From the NCBI RefSeq assembly GCF_022347545.1, contig NZ_JAKREW010000020.1:1-64000 (forward strand): DNA of 64,000 nucleotides. Direction: 5' to 3'. The stretch is from Terribium retamae (GTDB lineage: Bacteria; Pseudomonadota; Alphaproteobacteria; Rhizobiales; Rhizobiaceae). Position 1 is the first letter of the stretch. Each line of letters opens with the position of its first letter. Both the position numbers and the translations under genes were made by a program. The notes beneath the pieces were generated by a model that worked only from the letters and a program-made list of their open reading frames with translations, made no database searches and had not been told where the DNA came from. Shown one piece after another: positions 35,068 through 42,098 of this stretch.

Positions 35068-35291
35068 AAACCTACAATACCCATTTCGGCGAGCCTATCA
35101 TCGCTAATGGTGCCGCCAACTGGCTTTGCCTTGCCGTTTGCCTCGTTAAATCCGCGCTGGGCCATTGCAAATTCCCATAGCGTCATCTGCCCAACTGGCG
35201 TTGGCAATACGGCTGCCCATTTGTAGACACTGCTCCAGCGAATTTTTCCACGCGGTAGTGGCTTCAGTCCGCCACTACCGCCTTCACTTCC
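35064..35291 (-). CDS. Tail assembly chaperone, T-like part made by -1 frameshift
   Basis: This frame, 75 codons before the TAG at 35066-35064, overlaps the end of the first chaperone gene in the -1 frame and has no usable start near its beginning. The first in-frame ATG comes 35 codons in. Product text includes GLKPLPRGKIRWSSVYKWAA and MTLWEFAMAQRGF. As in lambda gpG/gpGT, it is probably joined to the upstream product by slippage at 35288-35294, giving a fusion of about 186 residues. The C-terminal part would then hold the tape measure during assembly. Confidence 0.65.
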   Translation of the reverse strand, partial: GSEGGSGGLKPLPRGKIRWSSVYKWAAVLPTPVGQMTLWEFAMAQRGFNEANGKAKPVGGTISDDRLAEMGIVGF

Positions 35292-35623
35292 CCCGATTGG
35301 TCGGTGCCCTCTTCTTCGTTTTCGTCACCGAAAAGAGCGTGTGCCAAAGCAAGGCGCGCCGTCAGCACGGAAAGAACAAGCGGCCTGTCTTCGACGTGCT
35401 TTTTAACCAGCTTGCGGGCCTCTTCCTTCTCAAGGCCGCCGCCCTCCAACGACAATCGAATCGTAGAGGTGATGTCGTCCACCATCCACTCACCGGTACC
35501 GAGACGATTGAAGATGTGCTGGGGGCCGGCGTCACAGCGCTCTTGAAGCGCGCGCAGCAAATCGATATTCAATTTGAACTCGTGTTCCCCTCCGGACCAC
35601 GTAAGTTCTACGCCTTTAGCCAC
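35264..35623 (-). CDS. Tail assembly chaperone (G-like), GTA/TAC family
   Basis: 119 residues, VELTWSGGEHEFKLNIDLLRAL at the start and RLSLEGGGLEKEEARKLVKKHV in the middle, matching the gene-transfer-agent family of tail chaperones. It ends in an acidic tail. Located directly upstream of the tape measure gene apart from the inserted secreted protein gene. It shields the tape measure protein before tube assembly. Confidence 0.8.
   Translation of the reverse strand: MAKGVELTWSGGEHEFKLNIDLLRALQERCDAGPQHIFNRLGTGEWMVDDITSTIRLSLEGGGLEKEEARKLVKKHVEDRPLVLSVLTARLALAHALFGDENEEEGTDQSGEVKAVVAD
35288..35294 (-). promoter_or_regulatory. Candidate -1 programmed frameshift site GGGGGAA
   Basis: In the chaperone frame the bases read TCG GGG GAA GTG. 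A tandem slip by one base gives GGG then GGA, which keeps most pairing. The -1 frame has been open since a stop about 17 codons earlier and stays open to 35064. Lambda uses G GGA AAG in the equivalent gene. Confidence 0.6.
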
Positions 35624-35631
35624 TCTTCCCC

Positions 35632-36525
35632 CTAAACCAAATATAGCCGCTTGGCACCCTTCTTAAGGTTGTCAAGCTTCCACAACGGCTGCAAATTTGT
35701 TAACGCCCATGCACGCTTAAAATCAGGGCAATCAGGCGTTTCGTATTGAAATAAAGATTTCGGAATCCGGTGGTCAACGTGCCATTCATCCATGTTGGAC
35801 CAAGACATCCCGTCGACAAATTGAGATTCCAAATGGCGCATTAACTCGTCAAGCGTATACCCGACAAGAGACTCCCACCTCCAGCCGCCTTTTTCATCAC
35901 GAAGACATTGCCAAATTGCGCATCCCATGCGGTTGTCAAGGCGATTACGCGGGTCTTTCCGATATCGCGCTTTGCGCTCGCGTATTTTGTCGGGATTTCT
36001 AATCCGCCAATTAGCCCGACCAATTTTTCTCGCTTCAGACCGACAGCCCTCGCAAAACCTAGCAAATGGACTTTTCCGAATAGCGTCTTGTCCGCACAAT
36101 TCACATGAAAAGACCGCACCAAGCGAGTTGCCTCCGCGCTCAATGGTTTTTTCGCGAATCTTCCTGTTCTCGTCGGTGTTTCGGCATTCTATCGAGCAGT
36201 ATTTTTGAGCGCTTGAGTCTGGTATGAAATCACGAAGACATTCTAAGCAAACACGAGGCTTGTGCCCGCCCTTGCAGCCGCGCCGTTTTATGACTTCTAC
36301 TGAGCAATTTTCACAATATTTTTGACGGGACGTGGCTGGAGAAACGACAATACCGCACTCGACACAACTAATCGCCCTGGTGCCGCGTTTACTCCGCCTC
36401 TCAGAGTTAATACAGCGCCTGCACGTGTTGTGCTTCGGTCGGAATGAGTTCACGAGTTTGATTGTTTCGCAACAATCGCACAACCTGAACAGTCCTGCGT
36501 CACCAGCATAAACAAATTCGCCCAT
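35632..36525 (-). CDS. HNH endonuclease with multiple zinc-ribbon motifs
   Basis: 297 residues from ATG 36525 behind GAGGG. The N-terminal half carries five or six Cys-X2-Cys pairs (LCDCCETIK, CRRCINS, CVECGIVV, CENCSVE, CLECLRDF, CELCGQDA). The C-terminal HNH core is EWHVDHRIPKSLFQYE followed by TNLQPLWKLDNLKKG. It interrupts the tail module between tube and chaperone genes, a typical place for a mobile homing-type endonuclease. Its own leader holds two inverted repeats. Confidence 0.8.
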   Translation of the reverse strand: MGEFVYAGDAGLFRLCDCCETIKLVNSFRPKHNTCRRCINSERRSKRGTRAISCVECGIVVSPATSRQKYCENCSVEVIKRRGCKGGHKPRVCLECLRDFIPDSSAQKYCSIECRNTDENRKIREKTIERGGNSLGAVFSCELCGQDAIRKSPFARFCEGCRSEARKIGRANWRIRNPDKIRERKARYRKDPRNRLDNRMGCAIWQCLRDEKGGWRWESLVGYTLDELMRHLESQFVDGMSWSNMDEWHVDHRIPKSLFQYETPDCPDFKRAWALTNLQPLWKLDNLKKGAKRLYLV

Positions 36526-36555
36526 TGCAAGTTTCCCTCTTGCGTATCCATGTGG

Positions 36556-36636
36556 TGCCACGGCAGGCGCTGGATGGGCGCTCTTCGACTGGCCGGTCTA
36601 GCCGTGGCAATACACAATATAGGCTTTAGAGCCTAT
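36556..36636 (-). promoter_or_regulatory. Structured leader of the HNH gene
   Basis: TGCCACGGC (36556-36564) pairs with GCCGTGGCA (36601-36609), and ATAGGCT (36619-36625) with AGCCTAT (36630-36636). Between them is ACACAATATA (36612-36621), which recurs at 48554-48563 before another endonuclease-type gene. It could be an operator, a promoter or an mRNA structure controlling the inserted gene. Confidence 0.45.
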
Positions 36637-36646
36637 TTATTCTAGT

Positions 36647-37093
36647 CTAGGCTTTGTCCGTCAATGTAGGCTGGCCATCGAAGGCCAGTTCTATCTCGCA
36701 AGACACTTTTTGCCCCTTCGTACGAGTGTTCGTAAGCGTGGTGAGCAGCGCCGGTCCAGACTCAATTTCGGCATCACCAGACGCCGCAGCGGTATCGCGT
36801 ACGCGAATATTTTTCGTGGCCGAACTATAAAACCACTGCTTAAGCATATCTTGGCTCTCGCGTGCCCACACGCCAGTGCCGCTTACCGTTACTTCAATTG
36901 AACGCACTTGGCGTTCCACGCTCAGAGGCAAACTTTCGTCTGCGCAATCAGGCACTTCGGCCGTGTCTACGTTGGCCGTGCGCGTAATCGTGCAATCGAT
37001 AAGGCCACAAACAGGAGCATAGATACCGCTACCCGGTGCGGTTTCAATGTCTAAAATAAGCTCTTCAAATTTCTCGGTGACCGCTTTAGCCAT
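36647..37093 (-). CDS. Major tail tube protein
   Basis: 148 residues, all-beta pattern (LILDIETAPGSG, SIEVTVSGTGVW, KVSCEIELAFDG) typical of tail tube proteins of long-tailed phages. Encoded after the tail terminator and before the chaperones, the expected order. A terminator-like hairpin stands just before its start, as it does before the capsid gene. Confidence 0.8.
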   Translation of the reverse strand: MAKAVTEKFEELILDIETAPGSGIYAPVCGLIDCTITRTANVDTAEVPDCADESLPLSVERQVRSIEVTVSGTGVWARESQDMLKQWFYSSATKNIRVRDTAAASGDAEIESGPALLTTLTNTRTKGQKVSCEIELAFDGQPTLTDKA

Positions 37094-37109
37094 GCGGCTC
37101 GTCCTTTCA

Positions 37110-37133
37110 AAAGAAAGGCCGCACTAAGCGGCC
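37110..37133 (-). terminator. Terminator-like hairpin upstream of the tube gene
   Basis: On the minus strand GGCCGC, loop TTAGT, GCGGCC, then TTTCTTTT. The loop contains the stop codon of the preceding small frame. It resembles the hairpin upstream of the capsid gene at 41398-41420. Confidence 0.65.
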
Positions 37134-37348
37134 ATAGTATTTTCTGATTTCAGTTTCTTAGGCGGGCGGCACGTCTTGGCGGCTCCCGCTGCAACCGCCG
37201 CGTCGATCACATCGCGCGGCCATGATTGCGGCTCTGCTTTCGGCTGTATGTCGAAGGCAATGGCATGCTTAGGGCGCCGATCGAACCCGAAGCGGCGCGT
37301 AAAAATGGCCCATGCTATGGTGATAACAGACCGGCTAAGCCGGCTCCT
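37124..37348 (-). CDS. Coding-like frame without a standard start, after the tail terminator gene
   Basis: The frame runs 74 codons to TAG 37126-37124 and reads like protein: SVITIAWAIFTRRFGFDRRP, then QSWPRDVIDAAVAAG and a basic KKLKSEN end. No ATG, GTG or TTG occurs until the last few codons. It overlaps the tail terminator gene in the +1 frame; just before that stop lies GAGGAG CCG GCT TAG C, laid out like the RF2 frameshift site (SD-like purines, three bases, slip codon, stop, C). Either +1 frameshifting or a rare ATT/ATC/ATA start would be needed. Confidence 0.45.
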   Translation of the reverse strand, partial: RSRLSRSVITIAWAIFTRRFGFDRRPKHAIAFDIQPKAEPQSWPRDVIDAAVAAGAAKTCRPPKKLKSENTMAA

Positions 37349-37751
37349 CTATCATGCACGACACGGTGACAATGCCGTGGTCAATACCGGCAGGATCCGG
37401 AATGATCCGAGTAACCGTAACCCAAATATCGACAAGCGCATTGTCGGTCAGCGTTAGCGCTTTGCGGTGCAATGCTTTGCGGACGGCGCCAACGAGTTTC
37501 TTTGTCTCAACCGCCCCAACCGCACTTGACCAAATATCAATTTGAACCGTAATGGTTAGGCCGTTGATGCACTCGGCGTCGTCTTCGTTCGTGTCGACTG
37601 GACCGAAAGAGATATATGCGGTTTTGCCAGCATATGGGTTGGTCGGTACGTTGTCGTACACGCCGCCCGCAATCGCCATTACCGCGGTGTCCGCCTTAAG
37701 CGTTGCGTAAAGTAGCCGCTGCAGTTCTTCCAGGCTATCCACCGGCGCCAT
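37335..37751 (-). CDS. Tail terminator (DUF3168 family)
   Basis: 138 residues with LEELQRLLYATLKADTAVMA, YISFGPVDTNEDDAECI and a VTVTRIIPDPAGIDHGIVTV end, matching the DUF3168/gpU-like tail completion proteins. It caps the tail tube and binds the head connector. Overlaps the gp10-like gene by 17 bases. Confidence 0.85.
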   Translation of the reverse strand: MAPVDSLEELQRLLYATLKADTAVMAIAGGVYDNVPTNPYAGKTAYISFGPVDTNEDDAECINGLTITVQIDIWSSAVGAVETKKLVGAVRKALHRKALTLTDNALVDIWVTVTRIIPDPAGIDHGIVTVSCMIEEPA

Positions 37752-38190
37752 CCTTTACGGCTTTATTTATGGCGCGTGTCACTCGCGACTTAACGCGCTT
37801 ACGCAAAGCCCTGTACCCCGGCCAGAAAAAGGGTTGCGCCTTAGTGCCTGGATTTAATGTGCCTGGAAACTGACCAGCATTTACATGCGGTGCAGTGCCA
37901 TACTCAACCAGATGTGCGTACCGCACCTTCGTGTTGCCGGCCGTGATCAGGAACTGCCCTTCGCGGGCTATTTGCCTGCCGCCTGGTTGAGAATAAGGCG
38001 GCGTCATTTCACCCGGCGACGTAACCTCGATACTGTTACGCAAATCGCCGTCATCGACAGGAGCTAGCGAATATTGCAATTCTGCAATCTCGTATGCCCC
38101 CTGCCTCAATGCAGCAACGGCGGCAGCCTTAGCCTTCGTTCGGATTTTCTTGAACTTGCCGCCAAGCCGGTCGGACGTCGCTTGAGCCAT
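37735..38190 (-). CDS. HK97 gp10-like head-tail protein
   Basis: 151 residues: helical AAAVAALRQGAYEIAELQ followed by the family mark APVDDGDLRNSIEV and YAHLVEYGTAPHV. HK97 gp10-like proteins act at the head-tail junction or in tail completion. One-base overlap with the head closure gene. Confidence 0.85.
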   Translation of the reverse strand: MAQATSDRLGGKFKKIRTKAKAAAVAALRQGAYEIAELQYSLAPVDDGDLRNSIEVTSPGEMTPPYSQPGGRQIAREGQFLITAGNTKVRYAHLVEYGTAPHVNAGQFPGTLNPGTKAQPFFWPGYRALRKRVKSRVTRAINKAVKDGAGG

Positions 38191-38528
38191 CAGGCTGCCA
38201 CACCACTCATTGCCAGGAAATCAAAGAATCCCCGATCGTCGCTTTCGCGCGGTTCTTCCTTGACCATGTAAACGGCACCGCTGCGCATATCCTCGGCAAG
38301 CCACTCGTGTGTGATTTGCTTGGTGTTGGCGCTACGGCGCACCGTGACGATGATTTGTTCTTTGGCCTCAAGGCGCGCAGCCAAGACACCCTCGCCAGAC
38401 TTCAGGCGCTTGATGCCGGCCGCACACTCGAATTGTGGGATCCAAGTTCCCTTGGTGTTCCCTGCGCCGTCGTCTTGGTCCTGCCGTTTGGAGAACTGGA
38501 GGCGCCTATTCAGACGCCCAGCGTCCAT
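38190..38528 (-). CDS. Head closure protein (gp16/SPP1-type family)
   Basis: 112 residues, MDAGRLNRRLQFSKRQDQDD at the start, AGIKRLKSGEGVLAARLEA in the middle, the standard pattern of phage head closure/stopper proteins that seal the filled head. The order connector, closure, gp10-like, terminator is as expected. Confidence 0.85.
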   Translation of the reverse strand: MDAGRLNRRLQFSKRQDQDDGAGNTKGTWIPQFECAAGIKRLKSGEGVLAARLEAKEQIIVTVRRSANTKQITHEWLAEDMRSGAVYMVKEEPRESDDRGFFDFLAMSGVAA

Positions 38529-38532
38529 TAGC

Positions 38533-38946
38533 CTATGCCTTTACGACGCCGGGATACTGGATGTTCACAGCCAGCACAGTAGTGCTCTTGCCCATGCCGA
38601 GAATGAGCGGATAATCGCCTGCGGCAACGTCAGCCACTGGGCAAATCCCACCAGCCGTACCGGACAGGTAATAGGCGGTGCCCGCCTCGATGGTCGCACC
38701 GATAGTCACATCACCCTCGGTAATGACGCTGATCGGTTGGTTTAGTGCCGCACCATTTAGTGCGATCCCATGTGCTGAACGCACCGCGGCAGTCGCCGAG
38801 TCGGTGTCCGCAAGTTCATATTTGCCGCTAGTTGGCGACAAATACACGACCTGGCCAGCCGTGATGGCAACGCCAGCAACGCCGTGAACGGTGCGCGCGT
38901 TGGAGCCGGCGACCACATTCGCCGCGGTAATCGTCAAATCGGCCAA
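38533..38946 (-). CDS. Capsid decoration or head-fibre-like protein
   Basis: 137 residues of repeated short beta strands (VAGVAITAGQVVYLSPTSG, EGDVTIGATIEAGTAYYLSG). Such beta-hairpin proteins near connectors often coat the capsid or its fibres. No specific family call; structural role inferred from place and composition. Confidence 0.65.
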   Translation of the reverse strand: MADLTITAANVVAGSNARTVHGVAGVAITAGQVVYLSPTSGKYELADTDSATAAVRSAHGIALNGAALNQPISVITEGDVTIGATIEAGTAYYLSGTAGGICPVADVAAGDYPLILGMGKSTTVLAVNIQYPGVVKA

Positions 38947-38955
38947 GTCGGCCTC

Positions 38956-39489
38956 CTAGTAATATCGATGATTGCAAAGAAGCGCGTCCATCGTTGTCCA
39001 ATTGTCCAACGCTGCGCTTTCACGTTTTTCATATGCCCCTGCAATCCACAGAAGCATTGCATGCTTTACCGCACTAGGGCAGTCTTCGAATCCCACTGTA
39101 GCGGTAAGCTTAATAAGAGAACCAATCTGAATGGGTGGCCACTGCTTACCATATTTAGTAACAATGGCATTGTCGCGCCGCTCGTACACATCGGCACTTA
39201 CGGTCTGCACCGCACCCGTTGTGTCGACATATTCAATCGATGTTACGTCACCCAACGGCACGGTTGGCACATGATTGAAGTCACACCAATCTGTTGCTGA
39301 AACTTCGACGTCGCATGGCGAGAAGAAGGCGCCGCAATATCCTTCTGCGTGGTTCCGGCCGGCCGCAATCAGGTCTTCAAGGTAATCGTCATCGTCATTG
39401 AAATCAGCCGCCCTGGCATGTCTTTTTGCCTCTGGCAGCGAAACAGGTTCAACCGTTGGCGGCGTCACCACTTTTGGCGTCAGCCACAT
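38956..39489 (-). CDS. Head-tail connector (gp6-like)
   Basis: 177 residues from ATG 39489 with GGGGGAG upstream. VEPVSLPEAKRHARAADFND and DDDYLEDLIAAGRNHAEGY are the family signature of HK97 gp6-like adaptor proteins, which form a ring below the portal. A start at 39516 is open but lacks the ribosome site. Confidence 0.85.
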   Translation of the reverse strand: MWLTPKVVTPPTVEPVSLPEAKRHARAADFNDDDDYLEDLIAAGRNHAEGYCGAFFSPCDVEVSATDWCDFNHVPTVPLGDVTSIEYVDTTGAVQTVSADVYERRDNAIVTKYGKQWPPIQIGSLIKLTATVGFEDCPSAVKHAMLLWIAGAYEKRESAALDNWTTMDALLCNHRYY

Positions 39490-39676
39490 TGCGCTTTCTC
39501 CCCCGACGCTCTGCATCCGGAATCCGCGTAGCCGTCTCTATCGTCGTCTCGACAACCGGCACTGCAAAACCAGCTTCGATGAGGCGCAAAGCCTCATCGG
39601 CTGGGAACTGATATTCATCGCCAGGGTTAAGCAGATAATGCGGGCCGGAAATGCCAACCAGCATTCTTACCTGCAT
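39449..39676 (-). CDS. Small head-module protein
   Basis: 75 residues, VRMLVGISGPHYLLNPGDEY followed by EALRLIEAGFAVPV, then a basic disordered tail. Short proteins with this N-terminal beta motif are usual between the capsid and connector genes. Overlaps the connector gene by 41 bases. Confidence 0.7.
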   Translation of the reverse strand: MQVRMLVGISGPHYLLNPGDEYQFPADEALRLIEAGFAVPVVETTIETATRIPDAERRGRKRNVADAKSGDAANG

Positions 39677-40050
39677 TATGCCGAAGCCTTCAAAACAATG
39701 AAGTTGATAACCAGAACGTTGTTGCCTGCAGCGGAGGCGTCCAGGTTAGTCAGTCGCAGCTTGAAAGAACCTGCCGCAACGGCGGACACGGAAACGTCAA
39801 ACGTTCCGGCAGAGGTGTGCGTCTTGATGCAAGCCACAACTACGTCGGTGGCAGCAACCTTGCTGTTGGTGACAGTGAATTCGGCTTCCGCACCAGCGGC
39901 AACCGTCTGGCTGACCGTGGTAATGACGCCTGTATAGGCATTGCAGGTAACGCCGGTGGTGATGCTGGTCGCCTGAGTTACGGCAGTCTGGCCCTGCGTG
40001 ACAATCACGCCGTCAGAGTTGCGGTAACCGGTTGTGCTGAAATCAGCCAT
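39676..40050 (-). CDS. Capsid decoration-like beta protein
   Basis: 124 residues, Thr/Val/Ala rich, with an Ig-like beta pattern (EAEFTVTNSKVAATDVVVAC, SFKLRLTNLDASAAGNNVLV). Encoded directly after the major capsid gene, a usual place for decoration proteins. ATG shares a base with the next stop. Confidence 0.65.
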   Translation of the reverse strand: MADFSTTGYRNSDGVIVTQGQTAVTQATSITTGVTCNAYTGVITTVSQTVAAGAEAEFTVTNSKVAATDVVVACIKTHTSAGTFDVSVSAVAAGSFKLRLTNLDASAAGNNVLVINFIVLKASA

Positions 40051-40068
40051 AGCAATTTCTCCAGAAAG

Positions 40069-40091
40069 AGCGGGACGCCCTTGCGGGCGCC
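40069..40091 (-). terminator. Hairpin after the capsid gene
   Basis: On the minus strand GGGCGCCC GCAA GGGCGTCCC with a stable tetraloop, followed by CTCTTTCT. Probably a partial terminator or a stabiliser of the capsid mRNA 3' end. Confidence 0.5.
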
Positions 40092-40101
40092 CCTAGAAAA
40101 A

Positions 40102-41379
40102 TTAAGCCTGGATCAAGTGCTTGACGGCTGCGGTATCGCCAAGTTCACCGTCGAGGTAGATAAGACCGGCAATGCCCAGGTCAGGCCAGAAGCGCTCACG
40201 CAGAACACCGATCAGAGGCGAACCAACCTTGCGGACGAAGTACTTGCCGAAGTCACCGAACAGCATCGTCTTGTTGCCGGTGGCGATGTTCGCCATGGCC
40301 TGGTTGATGCTGTAGTTGTAACCAAGGATGTTACCCGGCACGCCGGTCTGCACGTTGCCCATGGTCCAGATATACTGACCGTTGCCATCCTTCAGCTTGC
40401 GCAGCGCAGCCAGGGTCAGGTCGTTGAACATGAAGCGAACCTTCGGCGACTGGCGATAAGCCGGGTCAACCGAGTGGATCAGGTCAATAACCTCGTCAAA
40501 AGTGATCGCTGCAGCAGCCGCGGCAGTCTTGCCGAGCGAGGAAGCCGTAACGATACCATTCGGATCGCCAGTGCCGTCACCGGTCGTAAGCTGCGTGTTG
40601 GCGATGCGGCCAAGGCGCTCACCAAGCAGCGAGCCAAGCAGCGATTCCATATTGAAGATGGAGTCGCGGGCAAGCTCAAGCGAGAACTTGACGAATTCGG
40701 TGTCGTAGCCATACGAGTCAAGCGACTTCTGGCCGAACGTTGCGTCTTCCGAACCATCATCCGTCAGCGCAGTGCCTTCGGTGTGCTGGCCGCCAGACTT
40801 CGACGTGTCGTCAACGGTTGGGATCTTGATCGGGTTGCCGCTGGAGGTCGTAATGGTCGTGCAGATGTCTTCATCGTACATCGGACCCCACATTTTCATG
40901 GAGCGGACGATGAAGTTTGCAAGCTCGGTCGGGACCGTGTAGCCACCGGCAGTGGTCGTGCCAACGGTCTGAATACGCTTTTCAGCGTCAACCTTGGTCA
41001 GGCCGGCACGCAGAATCTTACGCTCTTCCGGGTCAAGCTCGCCAAGATCGGCGCCACCAGCTAGGAAGCGGTAGAACACCTCGCGGTATTCCGGCTTGTC
41101 GCCTTCAACAACGGCGCGCTGCTCGGTGTCGGAGCCATTCGGGCGCTTGGCCTTGCGCTCTTCTTCTGCGGCCTTGTTGATGCGCTCTTCGGCGGCAACA
41201 AGGCGAGCCTCGCGCTCAATCTGCTTTTCGATCTTGTCGAATTCCACCATGATATCATCATGGCGCTTTTCGAGTTCGGCCGAACGCGCTTCGTCGGTGT
41301 TCTTGGTAATTTCGCCCATAGCTTCGCGGGCGTCATGGACAAGCTTAGAGCGCTTGTCCTGAAGTTCTTTCAGAGACAT
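40102..41379 (-). CDS. Major capsid protein, HK97 fold
   Basis: 425 residues from ATG 41379. Residues 1-100 are a charged coiled coil, the delta scaffold that the prohead protease removes. The mature part has the HK97 pattern: TTTAGGYTVPTELANFIVRS, FVKFSLELARDSIFNMESLL with its spine helix, GERLGRIANTQLTTGDGTGD and GYNYSINQAMANIATGNK. It is the main shell protein. A terminator-like hairpin and a new leader lie before its start, which may raise expression. Confidence 0.95.
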   Translation of the reverse strand: MSLKELQDKRSKLVHDAREAMGEITKNTDEARSAELEKRHDDIMVEFDKIEKQIEREARLVAAEERINKAAEEERKAKRPNGSDTEQRAVVEGDKPEYREVFYRFLAGGADLGELDPEERKILRAGLTKVDAEKRIQTVGTTTAGGYTVPTELANFIVRSMKMWGPMYDEDICTTITTSSGNPIKIPTVDDTSKSGGQHTEGTALTDDGSEDATFGQKSLDSYGYDTEFVKFSLELARDSIFNMESLLGSLLGERLGRIANTQLTTGDGTGDPNGIVTASSLGKTAAAAAAITFDEVIDLIHSVDPAYRQSPKVRFMFNDLTLAALRKLKDGNGQYIWTMGNVQTGVPGNILGYNYSINQAMANIATGNKTMLFGDFGKYFVRKVGSPLIGVLRERFWPDLGIAGLIYLDGELGDTAAVKHLIQA

Positions 41380-41397
41380 CAAATATACCTATTGATA

Positions 41398-41420
41398 TGA
41401 AAAAGGCCGCTAAGGCGGCC
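41398..41420 (-). terminator. Terminator-like hairpin upstream of the capsid gene
   Basis: On the minus strand GGCCGC CTTA GCGGCC TTTTTC, 20-odd bases before the capsid ATG. Stem and tail almost match the hairpin before the tube gene at 37110. Confidence 0.7.
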
Positions 41421-41474
41421 AGCAATAAGTGGCAGGGTTAGCCTGCCCTCCGGCTTAAGCCGGGTGACTACGGG

Positions 41475-42098
41475 TTATCCCTGCCGGATGCCCCGAATCT
41501 TCTGTTCCATTGTGGCGCGTTTTTCTGCAACGCGCCTAGCTGCAGCAGCGGCATCCTTGGCACGCTTGTCGCGCTCCGCCGCCAACGCCTCGGCTTCCTG
41601 GCGTGCGCTATTGAGGTCACGCATACCAAGCTCGGTATCGTCGTAAGCCGGGAACGCGCACGCGCTCACTTCGTAAAGCTCGACCTCAAGAACTGTGCGC
41701 TTGGGCAAGTCGCCGGTTTCGTCCCACTCCTGTTTAGTAACGCGGAACCCGAACGACATTCCACTAATGTCGCCACGCTCAACAAGCGTCCACAGGTCGC
41801 GACCGTCCGCCGTATCAGGCACGTCAATCTCGACGCGCAAGCCACGTTCATCAACTGCCAGCCTAAGAGTGCCGCTCTTTGTGCGCCCGATCACCCGCCC
41901 GGTGTCGTGATCTACCAGTGCACGAACATCGCCCTTAATGGCCTTGTCAAAAGCCGTTGGCGCAATACGTTCAATGAAATAATCGCCAATGGTGGTGTCG
42001 CTATTGAATACAGCGGCATAGCCAATTAGCGTCTTTTTACCGTCGTCGGCCCGCGTTTCTACGCCGTGGACGCCGCCGCGCTTCTCAAAGTCTGTCAT
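41475..42098 (-). CDS. Prohead protease, S78/HK97 type
   Basis: 207 residues. GYAAVFNSDTTIGDYFIERI leads in, DVRALVDHDTGRVIGRT holds the catalytic histidine and GDISGMSFGFRV the catalytic serine. It cuts the capsid delta domain during maturation. The C-terminal 60 residues are a coiled coil. ATGA overlap with the portal gene. Confidence 0.92.
   Translation of the reverse strand: MTDFEKRGGVHGVETRADDGKKTLIGYAAVFNSDTTIGDYFIERIAPTAFDKAIKGDVRALVDHDTGRVIGRTKSGTLRLAVDERGLRVEIDVPDTADGRDLWTLVERGDISGMSFGFRVTKQEWDETGDLPKRTVLEVELYEVSACAFPAYDDTELGMRDLNSARQEAEALAAERDKRAKDAAAAARRVAEKRATMEQKIRGIRQG

Noticed and set aside
39817..41064. 415-codon plus-strand frame opposite the capsid gene
   Set aside because: Antisense shadow of the major capsid gene with no domain of its own.
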